Shown: in pieces, positions 42,041-51,316 of the stretch
Layout of the letters: every line of letters starts with the position of its first letter
How positions within the stretch are numbered: position 1 is the first letter of the stretch
Origin: Ciona savignyi
Taxonomy: Eukaryota > Chordata > Ascidiacea > Phlebobranchia > Cionidae
NCBI GenBank assembly: GCA_000149265.1
Contig: CH003163.1
Span: 287,656-351,655, forward strand
DNA length: 64,000 nucleotides
Reading direction: 5' to 3'
Made by a program: the position numbers and the translations under genes
Notes under the pieces: generated by a model
The model's input: only the letters and a program-made list of their open reading frames with translations
Told to the model about the DNA's origin: nothing
Database searches by the model: none

Positions 42041-43413
42041 TCATGGGGCGCTCCTCTCTCGCTCGCTCACGATCACGCAAAGTTTTGCGATAGGCCGCTT
42101 CATTAGCCCAGCGGCAGTCTTCACTTCGACGCTTCTAACGATCCCATGTTTGTCATGAAACAAGCTGTTCACGCGGCCTAGAGGCCATTGTCCTCGAGGG
42201 GCGGAATTGTCCACAAGGAGTACAACATCTCCTTCAGCAACATTGTCCTTTTGCTCGTGCCATTTCTGTCGAGAGATTATTGATCGAGGGTACTCTTGGA
42301 TCCAGCGTTTCCAGAACTCGTCAGCGAGATACTGGACAACTCGGTAGCGTCGTCGGGCGTAGCAATCTGTACTACGTGTCACTGTCGGTGGCGGAGTAAT
42401 TGTAGGGTTGATTTTCAGGAGGTGATTCGGTGTCAGCGGCAGGTCTTCTCCGATCTCCAGCGGTACTTGTGTAAGCGGTCTGGAATTGACAATGTCCTCC
42501 ACTTCAACAAGCAGGGTGTGTAGAAGGTCATCATCGAGCGGCTTGCCCTGCAATAATGCCTGCAAAATAAATTTCACGGAACGGATCAATCGTTCCCAAG
42601 CCCCACCAAAGTGGCTTGCAGCTGGTGGGTTAAATTTCCAGATTATATTTTTCTGTCTCAGGTAGTTGCCAACTTGATTGCGATTCCATTCTTCTATACA
42701 TTCTCGAAGTATCCGCTCGCAGCCCGACGAAGTTTGTGCCATTGTCGGAATACAGGTGAGTGACAGGACCTCGTCGGGCCGTAAAACGTCGCAGGGCATT
42801 TATAAACGCGTCGGTAGACAAGTCCGTAGCGACTTCTAGATGGATGGCGCGAGTAGTCATACATGTAAACAGACACCCATACCGTTTTACTTCACTTCTC
42901 CTTAACTTGGTCAGTAGCGGGCCGAAGAAGTCCACTCCTGTATGAGTGAACGGTGGTTCGTCAATTTGCAGTCTTGACGGCGGGAGATCAGCCATGATCT
43001 GTCTTTCGGGCCTTGCAGCTCTTCGCTGGCACAGTAGGCATCGGGACAGGATACGCTCGGGTTGCAACTCTAGCATTTTGCACCCAGTAGCGCTGAAATA
43101 AAATGTTTAGAGTGTGATTCATACCAGAGTGTGCAGCATCAACACTGTGGCAGTGATCGATCAGTAGGTCAGTAAGGTGGCAGTTATCGGGGATAATGGC
43201 AGGGTGGGCGTGCTTTGTAGTCAAGACGTGCATTGTCCAATCTACCTCCAACGCGTAGAATGCCATCATTGAGAAATAGGGGTTCAGTTTGTAGATCGGT
43301 GACGTAGAAGGCGGATGTCGGGTCGATTGCATGCGCATCCAATCGGGGAAATCCCGACGTTGATACGTACCGCACGAGGGCGCTCTCAGCAGATCGAAGC
43401 TCCTCGGCGTCAA
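42041..43413 (-). pseudogene. BEL/Pao integrase region, broken into three frames
   Basis: Three overlapping frames (43413-42988, 43076-42630, 42799-42041). The first carries a His-x-His/Cys-x-x-Cys style zinc region (HCHSVDAAHSGMNHTL context). The second carries the catalytic core with Asp in THTGVDFFGP and Asp in HLYSDNGTNFVG. The third holds the catalytic Glu in the WNRNQVG...AWERLIRS neighbourhood and a C-terminal domain containing GDVVLLVDNSAPRGQWPLGR. Integrase joins element DNA to the host genome. The two frame changes inside it mean this copy, as read, makes no full enzyme. Confidence 0.88.
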
Positions 43414-44180
43414 TCGGCGATGTCGAAATTTTTGCGGTGTCCTTCTTTACCTTGTTCTTCAGGTATGCACAAAAACGGAGAAATCCAGGACGTGCTTATC
43501 TTCAATCGATGCAGGGACGAGAAATAACGGATGAATTTGTCCGTGGGTGAGCAGCTGGTAGCTGTCAGAAATACAGATTCTGGTTTTGGCAGGTCAAAAC
43601 TTCGGTAGATTTGCTCCGTTGGTTGTGGCCGTAAAAACGTAGTAGGCCAGTCTTTAGCGGGACGGTGTAGGAACTTAGGGCCGGAATGCCACGTTCCTGT
43701 CTTCATCATGGTCCCTGCCGTCGTTCCACGTGACGCTTGATCAGCTGGGTTCAGTTTCGTAGGAACATGTCTCCAGTCGTGCACGCTTGTGTATGCTTCG
43801 ATTTGAGAGAGGCGGTTTCGAGAGAAAACCGGAAAGTTCTTGCAGTCAGAGAAAAGGCTTTGTAGAACAATTGTCGAGTCCGTCCAGTAGATACACGGGC
43901 AATCGTCCAGTCCGAGTTCCCTTTTCACGGTTCGCGATAATTTTACTGCGTCAAGTGCAGCTTCGAGCTCCAATCTAGGAATTGTGTGCTTACCAGAATC
44001 GCAGAGAAGAGACTTTCCCATCACGAACGAACATGTCGTGTTGTCATCCTCGAAGGTGGTTCTAAGGTAGCATACGCAACCACGGGCGGCGGTAGATGCG
44101 TCTGCAAATACATGGAGCTGTACTCCGGGGGTCGGATGACGGACTTGTGGTTTGAAGCACCGAGGAATTCTAATGCGAGG
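43410..44180 (-). pseudogene. BEL/Pao RNase H region
   Basis: The open frame contains the RNase H acidic residues: Asp in VQLHVFADAS (about 44115), Glu in HTIPRLELEAAL (about 43965) and Asp in CIYWTDSTIVLQ (about 43890). RNase H removes genomic RNA during reverse transcription. The frame is separated from the RT frame by stops and a short segment readable only in a third frame between about 44150 and 44190. Its downstream end overlaps the integrase frame by a few bases. Confidence 0.85.
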
Positions 44181-44188
44181 TCAGTTCA

Positions 44189-46159
44189 TTAAGGGCTGTT
44201 GCACCAAGCTTTCCATCGCTCGAGCTCAGTACCAGTGATCTCCTCGTCCCAGTCGGTTTTCATCAAGCAGAGATCTCTGTAAATAAGTCGGGCCTCCAAT
44301 ACAACGGGGGCAACAAAGCCTAATGGATCGAAAAGTGAATTGGTAACGGAAAGCATACCTCGTCGTGTCAGCGGTTTTGTCGGGAGAGTGATGTCGAATC
44401 TGAACTCGTCGTCTTGGACGCACCAATTGATTCCCAGAACACGTTCATGTACCTCTCCTCCTAGCGGAATATCTTGAATCACCTTTGCTCGATCATCGGC
44501 CGGAACGGATTCCATCACAGCGACACTAGTGGATAGCCACTTCGTCAGTTTAAAGCCACCCATTGAAAGTAGATTACGTAAATCCTTCACCAGTTGGATG
44601 CCGGCTTGATCATCAACGGCGGTTACGAGGCAGTCGTCCACATAAAAGTTATTCTTTACAACTTCGGCCACTCGTGGATGAAAAAACTTGCCAAATTCTC
44701 TGGCAGTTTCGCGCAGGCAGAAAGTTGCGCAGCACGGTGACGAGCGGGCGCCAAACAGGTGCACTTTCATGCGGTGCGGAACGGGTGATTTGGTCAGGTC
44801 GCCTCCTGGCCACCACAAGAATCTCAGAGCGTCACGATCCTTTTGGGCAACCAGAACTTGATGAAACATTGCTTCTATGTCGGATACGATAGCCACGCGT
44901 TCTCTGCGGAATCTCATCAACACCCCTACCAGCGGGTTCACTAAATCAGGGCCCTTCATCAGCTTGTCATTTATAGATTGTCCTTCGCATTTCGCCGCAC
45001 AGTCATACACGATACGAACCTTACTTGGTTTCTTTGGGTTAATTACAGGGTGATGCGGGAGGTACCATAACTTGTTGGTAGTATTCACTTCGTCCTCTGG
45101 CACTACTTCTGCGTACCCATTGTCCAACATCATCGTCATGTATTTCGTATACTTTACGGAAAAATCGACATCTCTCGCCAGTCGCTTCTTCAAACTTGAT
45201 AGTCTGCTCCTTGCCATTGGCAGGCTATCCGGTAAAACGGTGCTGTCGTCTTTCCATGGCAGCGGAAGTTGGTAGTGGCCTTCAACTCTTTCAATTCGGC
45301 GCGTCATTATATCGTAAGCCATGACGTCTTCTTTTGAGTACTTCATGCCAAACTCCGACGCCTCCTTGTGGCTTCGAAGCCAGCACATCAATGTTTCAAC
45401 GTCGTCGGTTGCAGCAGTATCGGAGGAGGGGAACACATCACCAACGTCATTGATGAGTAAGTCCTTTATCGCCTCGTCACTTCCTGAGCCCGCTGTGGCT
45501 TGAAGTAAGAATCCGGCTGCACCCTCTTCGTTCGGCAAGCTGTCCAGCGACGGTCCTTTTAACAGCCAGCCTAGGGGGGTCCGGATAGCGTCAGGCGTCT
45601 CGCGTGGATTTGGTGCGAAGCGACTTTCCAGGCACCGGTGTGCCATTGCGTTGTCGTTGCCGATCAACAGCATCACTTCACCATCGGGAATTTGTGGCAG
45701 GTCCACTCCACGAAGGTACTTATATCGGTTCAGTTTATTGCGCTCTGGAATCTTGCTCGGTGTAGCGGGAATTTCCTTAATGAGCGCAACGTCGGGCAGG
45801 TTAAGCTCTTCGCCGCCAGCAAGCGGAAGAACAGTTAACGAGACGGAAGTCGTTTTAACATTGATCGGTTCGGAAGTAGTCATTGTACACAGGTCAAAGT
45901 TCGCGGCGCGACCAGTCGGCGTAGCTTGTAACTGATCGGCCAGTCGACGGTCACAGAATGTGCGGTTCGCTCCGGAATCGAGAAGAGCGTACACTCTCGT
46001 CTCTTTGCCTCCGCTTCTAACGCGTACGGGTACAATGTCTAAATATGCGGAAGTCGGTATCACGGGTGTTTTTCTTAGCGCTAAGCGAGTGCATGCATGC
46101 TTTAACGGTCGTGTTGCTCTCAATTCGGTCTGCGGGTCTGATGATCCATCTCGGGTCAT
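44189..46159 (-). pseudogene. BEL/Pao protease and reverse transcriptase region
   Basis: A 656-codon open stretch. The N-terminal third has a retropepsin active site (YALLDSGANRTFCD), of the protease family usual in BEL/Pao. The middle has RT motifs: a VRIVYDCAA strand, Asp in AIVSDIEAMFHQV (motif A) and FYVDDCLV (motif C, YVDD, near 44640). The thumb region and the start of the Pao-specific linker follow. It is the longest intact piece of the polyprotein, with fused protease and polymerase as expected for a single Pol. It is cut from gag and from RNase H by frame changes at both ends. Confidence 0.92.
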
Positions 46160-47904
46160 GGAGCAAGGTGTGGTGGAAGTTGCCGGTGCAACCTTCTACA
46201 CTGCATTTGGTTTTATGTGGGCATTCTCGCACGGAATGGCCTGCCTTTAGGCATTTAAAGCATAGGCCGCATTCCCGGGTTACGCGCTTACGTTGCTCGT
46301 ACGATTTATCCTTGAAGTCGCGGCAGGCGCCAATCAAATGTGGTTTCTTGCAGACAGGGCACTGCAGCCCGGACGGTTTCGGAGTGGGAGCGGCAGCAGT
46401 GGGAGATTCGGCAGTCACGTTCACGTTATAAGCCGACACTTTCGGTTTTCGTGCGGTAGTTACTACAGGGTTTGTGGACTTTAGCAGTAAACACTTTCCC
46501 ATACACAGAGTTAGCTTCGCGACTCTGTTCTCTAACGAAGTTAGCAAAGTCTTTAAAAACAGCTACCCGCACCTGTTTTGTCCTGTATACTCAGCGACTT
46601 GGATATCCATTTCTTTCTCAGTTCTAATGGCAGCTTGTTGACCAGCGTCGATATGAAGCCAACAGAGTCTACCGTCGATTTTACCCTTGTCTTTTCCAGG
46701 GACGCGCAGCAGTTTCGCAGCAGAACGGCCAATTTCTCCAGCGCTTCGGGCTCATCTGCGGGCACCCTCGGGAATTCCTGCAACAAGCTCTCGCACCGTC
46801 GTGCTATTATATGGGGTTGACCATATCTTTCGAATAATTCTTGCATGGCCGTTTCGTAGCCATCATTCTCGTAATTATCTACGGAGTTATGCTTAATTTT
46901 CTCACAGACGGGCTCTGTGCAATGTTGGAGTAGGTATACTAATTTTAGGTCGTATGAGTCTACTTTGTCGGCAATATGTAGCTGGTATCGGTTGACGAAG
47001 GACCAGTAGTCCATCGGATCTCCATTAAATTTTTGTACGATTGGTTTGGGTAGAAGAGCGTTCACCTACCTCTTGGTGGTTTACGTGACGGAGTGGTGAA
47101 TCTCGTCGGATACGAGTCGGTGATAGCTGTGTACGTCGTTGTTGATTGCGCATTGGGGAGCGATCAGCATATCGGGACGGTCGGTTCTGATGCTGTGTTG
47201 TCACGTGTTCTCTTTCGTCGTTCACCCGGATGTCGGACGGAAACGGTGGCAAATGACGTTCGGTTAAGGGAAGATGTGACAGAGCGCTGTCCTTCGGGCG
47301 CACAACGGGCGGGGCGTACAGAGTAGAACGTTGTGGTGGCTGCGCTGCGGTCGGTGTTATCTCGTTGCGTGATTGTTCAGTGGATGTAGTCTGCTCTAGA
47401 AGCGGTGTCGTTGAGCCAGCATATTGGCGGGTTTGAACTTCGTTGTGTCTGGCCTCAGGAATGGATGCTTCCTCCCATGCCCTAGCTTCAGCTTCAGCCA
47501 ATTTTAGTTTTCGCCGGGATTCACGGTCGGCAATTTCCTCTTGTATTTTTCTTTCTCTTTCAGCTGCTTCAGCGAGCAGTTTTCTTTTATGTTCCTCTGT
47601 TTCAGCGAGCAGTTTTCTTTTATGTTCCTCTGTTTCAGCGAGCAGCTTGCTTTCTTCTTTTCTCTCTAAGTCTTGTTGTCGCGCAAGCCTAGCAAGTTCA
47701 AGCTTTACCTTGCTATCTTTTAGCTTAAAGCTGCGCATCGAGCTTGTAGTGCTTACAACGCTTACTGACTCGTGTTTTTCATCGAGTGGTGTGGTTGAAT
47801 TAGGTGGTGCTGGTATCTGCTTGGCTTCTTCAATGCCTGGCTGCTTGGCTTCTTCAAGTGTTGTCCAGCCATTGTTCTACGCGGTGTTCTGGTTGGTTAT
47901 CCAT
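46017..47904 (-). pseudogene. BEL/Pao gag region, broken into at least three frames
   Basis: Frames 47738-47025, 47065-46553 and 46547-46017. The first is a highly charged helical stretch of Glu/Lys/Arg with an 11-residue repeat made by a 33-bp duplication. The second is a capsid-like region (FNGDPMDYWSFVNRYQLH context) typical of BEL Gag. The third ends with a CCHC zinc knuckle (CFKCLKAGHSVREC) for RNA packaging. The likely original start is the ATG at 47904, 54 bases inside the 5' LTR, but its frame meets a stop after 16 codons, so an early indel is present. Confidence 0.85.
47575..47640. repeat. 33-bp tandem duplication in gag
   Basis: Two exact 33-bp copies (47575-47607 and 47608-47640) encode a repeated 11-residue charged segment. 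A third, partly similar unit follows, so the helix probably grew by in-frame duplication. Confidence 0.85.
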
Positions 47905-47957
47905 GGTCGAGAGGTGCGGTGCGATGGGTTTGATCAGTTTGCTCAGTTTGAAAACGA

Positions 47958-48501
47958 TGTTACTTCCGCGGGTGGAGTAACGGGGTTGCTTTGGTTTGAA
48001 AATAACTCGTATCGAATAAAAGAACAGACAGTTTGTGTCCTCGAATTATAATTGGCGATCAGAGTTCAAACGGTTACAGATGCGGAACGGAGGGGGCAGG
48101 GACGATATGGGGGTGATACAGGGACGATATGGACGGAGATGTTACGCAGTGGGGATGATTCGGAGGGATGATACGGAGGGATGATACGTGGATGATACGG
48201 TTTTCTGTAAATTAAAAATAAAGGGACCAAAATCAATAATTGACGGGTGTACGTATGAAATAGTAAACAATTACACTCACCAAACTTTGGCTTTAGAACC
48301 GGAACGGAAAATACACGGTATCAGATAAATTACTGTGCTGCAGACTGTACGGTGACTAAATCAAAAAGGAAGCATTTTCTAACACGCGGTCGGGTATAGA
48401 TATTGTAACACAAACTCCCATTGTGACGTAATTTGGTTGTGATGCAATTTATGATTTATCATAGACATCAATAAAACATTAATGGGTCGAGATATCTTAC
48501 A
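47958..48501 (-). repeat. 5' LTR of the BEL/Pao element
   Basis: 544 bp, TG...CA bounded, apparently identical to 41348-41891. It supplies the promoter for minus-strand transcription. It is followed by the TTAAG target duplication at 48502-48506. Confidence 0.95.
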
Positions 48502-48787
48502 TTAAGTGTTTTACAACGTTTGTTTACCACTGTTGGAATTTCATTTAAGATTTTATTTTATTTTTCCACTTAATCTTATAAAGCCGGTTCCCCTTAGTAC
48601 TGGCTAGTCCTTGGACACTTTTGCTTTAGGTTTTAGTTTTTATTAATTTTGACTTAAAGTTTTTGTTGCAATTTATTTTTAATTTGGTTAATGTAAGGTT
48701 TAATGACTTCGTCATTTTTTCTTAATTATATACTTTGTCTATTCACTGACGTGTTTAGTTTTGAAGTTTCATCCTTTCGTGTTGACA

Positions 48788-48937
48788 ATTTGGTAGAACC
48801 CATTAATCCGCTGGGTTCAGGCAATGTCCGTAAAGTGCCTTGCCCAAGGACACAACCGATTAGCTAGCGACCAGTTTCGCACCTGCAACCTTTCGATTGA
48901 AAGGCACCGCACTTAACCGCTAGACCAACCGGGCGGA
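48788..48937 (-). mobile_element. SINE, 3'-truncated copy
   Basis: The tRNA-like head (GGTCTAGCGGTTAAGTGCGG on the minus strand) and the first half of the body, down to the TTGG-AGAACCCATT segment, are well preserved; the 3' half and tail are missing. It abuts a second copy in opposite orientation. Confidence 0.8.
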
Positions 48938-49125
48938 TTAAAGGGTTGTAAAAACTGGTCTCTAGCAAGTCTATTGTGTTCTTGGGTAGGGCACTTAACG
49001 AACCAAATTGCCCAAACCTAGTATAATAATGGGCTATATGAAAAATTGATGGAACGACTTAATCATACACAACACACAGCGATAGCTCCGGTAACCCAAC
49101 GAAAGGCGCGAGTTAATCCGACAAT
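48938..49125 (+). mobile_element. SINE, 5'-truncated, diverged copy
   Basis: Starts inside the tRNA-like head (AAAAACTGGTCTCTAGC) and continues through GTTCTTGGGTAGGGCACTTA, CACACAGCGATAGCTCCGGT and AAAGGCGCGAG. Head-to-head with the copy at 48788-48937. Confidence 0.7.
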
Positions 49126-49309
49126 AAATTGTTTCCGCTAGTCCTAAGATATTAGAGATTGCAAAGTATATATTGGCGCTAACAATAAAAATGGTCGCTC
49201 ATCTTTGATATATTTTAGGATTGTCGGGAGCTTCCAAGAGTTGACTTTCGTTTAACATTTTTTTAAATTTATATTTAATATATCTCCATTAAATTGGTTG
49301 TTAAAGTCG

Positions 49310-49440
49310 GATATAGGATAGGATGTTCTTGTTTACTCTCGTGAATAAAAAACGCATGGGCCCTAACACATGGGCAACCGCTAGATTGCCTCAGCTATTG
49401 CAGTGTAACACTTAAAACCATTACCAATCGTGAATTTCAA
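49310..49440 (-). repeat. SINE 3' half
   Basis: On the minus strand it ends in the TCCTATCCTATATCC tail and shows GTTGCCCATGTGTTAGGGCCC and TTGCAGTGTGTT-like landmarks. The tRNA-like head is absent. Confidence 0.55.
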
Positions 49441-49785
49441 TGCGAACAAAAAAGATTTAGATACAACATACCCACGATAAACCATTTTTTTAGGAAAACC
49501 CCTCAACTCTTAATCGCGCACCCTAACCATGGATCAATCTGCTATAACTCCCCGTAGAATAAAAATAAACTCGAGTTTTAGGTACTTTATTTTCGATATT
49601 CAAGTTTTTCGGTATTTAAGAACTGGAAGGGAAAATTTACATTAAATTAAAAATATAAAATGGTATTAAATAACTATGAAAAATACATTAGTTAAAAGTT
49701 ACCCCGAAAAGCCTGCATTACTATAAAAATAATAAAATTTCTTTGTTTCTATTGATAATGTTTGAGAATACCAACGTGAATCCTT

Positions 49786-50010
49786 TATTTGGAAAACATG
49801 GATATTAAGTTTGGATTATTAATTCGGAAACCTAATAGTTCCTGCTTGCAGAAACAAACGTTGTACCATTTGTCCATGATGTATCATGGGGTTTAGGTAA
49901 ACCGGGCCACCCGTTTATTTCATTCAGAAAATATAGATATCAAGTTTGGATTGGTATCTATAACCTGTTAGTTTCTGCCCTCAGTAACAAACGTTATACA
50001 CTTTGAATAA
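49786..50010. repeat. Diverged tandem duplication of about 100 bp
   Basis: Two units share in order TTTATTT, GATAT(T/C)AAGTTTGGATT, the ACCT segment, AGTT(C/T)CTGC and AACAAACGTT. There is roughly three-quarters similarity by eye. No other content recognised. Confidence 0.6.
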
Positions 50011-50117
50011 GATATACCAAGTGTGATAAGGTAGCGAGGGAACTCGATTGTTTCTGCAAGAAAAATATAGCGGGCACTCAACAGGGGTTTTAAAAATAGT
50101 GGTCGTTGACACTCTCT

Positions 50118-50420
50118 CCGGCCGGTTGGTCTAGCGGTTAAGTGCGTCGCCTTTTAATCGAAAGGTTGCAGGTGCGAAACTGGTCGCTAGCTAGTCGGTT
50201 GTGTCCTCCCAAGGCACTTTACGGATATTGCCTGAAACCAGCGTATTAATGGGTTCTACCAAATTGAAGGAACGTGACTATCATATACAACACACTGCAA
50301 TAGCTCCGGTAACCCGACGATGGGCGCGAGGTGATCTGACGATTACTTGTGTGATAAACCCCTTGGTTTTCCCATCCACGGGGATAAACAAGAATATCCT
50401 ATTCTATTCTCCTATCCTAT
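50118..50420 (+). mobile_element. Full-length tRNA-derived SINE
   Basis: Starts CCGGCCGGTTGGTCTAGCGG, contains GGTTGCAGGTGCGAAACTGG, the complete body, GGGGATAAACAAGAATATCC and a TCTATTCTCCTATCC tail. Very close to the copy at 20114, with a small deletion in the GTGTCCTTGGGCAAGG segment. A young copy. Confidence 0.88.
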
Positions 50421-51316
50421 TGTTAGTTCATTATACTTGCTCGTTGCTGCTTGTGGCTTTAATATTTTAATGTCAATTTAAAAACTATGTTATTTTAATG
50501 TAGTATTCATGGGTCTAGTTATTTCATATTCTACCACTTTCTTAATTATGTGGAAATTGTCGGATCAAACTCAGAAATACCGATTAGCAAAGAATATTGG
50601 CGGGGATAATTTGACAAAAAACGTCCGTACTTTTAATTTTCTGACGACTCTTGAGATTCCCCTAGGATGATTTGCCATACATTTTCGACACCATATTGGA
50701 TACAACCCTGTAAATGTTACTACTAAAATTGATTAAGTCTTTTCCGGTAATATGGGGCATAAAATAAGATTGATCACAGGTTTAAATTGCGCTTAGTTTT
50801 TGTGGATTATCCGAAAATTATTAGAGAAGGGTATGGGGTGCCTGATAAGATATGTATATGTGACGCAGTAGAAATATCATCCGTATTCGTTGTGTTCGAC
50901 CTGGCCAGGATTGATCTAATCTTGGTATAAAAATATGTATGTATTTTGGACGCTTTAACAATTCGGCCACACGACCGTACCTATCCATAATTTGCCCGTC
51001 ACCAAATCTGTTTTTATACGTGGAATGGTATATGATTCGACCGCGTAAAGCCTTCGGCCAAACAACCGTTCAAGAATAGGGATTTGTAAAATCCAAACAT
51101 ATCCACTGCTATTTCTATGATTTCCGAAATGTTCCGGTTGTGAAATACATTACGTCATTTTTAAAAATCTTTAGTGACGGTGTGTTGTTTTCCTTTAAAT
51201 TCGAGCGTATCTTACGACGGAAAAAGTGTTTCTTGAAGTGTGTACAGGATATTTACCTCAATATTTTTCGTGGAAAACGGTGATTTGTAACAGCGAATGG
51301 GACGAGGCGGGAAAAT

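Larger units (their letters stand above)
41348..48501 (-). mobile_element. Full-length BEL/Pao LTR retrotransposon
   Basis: 7,154 bp, transcribed on the minus strand. Order in sense direction: 5' LTR (47958-48501), gag with a coiled-coil-like N-terminus and CCHC knuckle, aspartic protease, reverse transcriptase with YVDD, RNase H, integrase with HHCC-like zinc part, DDE core and C-terminal domain, purine tract, 3' LTR (41348-41891). Protease-RT-RNase H-integrase order plus the Pao-type peptidase and YVDD place it in BEL/Pao. There is no env-like frame between integrase and the 3' LTR. I could not recognise the primer binding site next to the 5' LTR. The LTRs look identical, implying recent insertion, yet gag-pol changes frame at least seven times. 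Confidence 0.95.

Noticed and set aside
45651..45935. Several plus-strand frames of 60-130 codons between 42 and 47 kb.
   Set aside because: All are antisense to the recognised gag-pol frames and carry no motifs of their own.
47443..48051. A 202-codon Ser/Ala-rich plus-strand frame.
   Set aside because: It is the antisense shadow of the repetitive gag frame continuing into the LTR.
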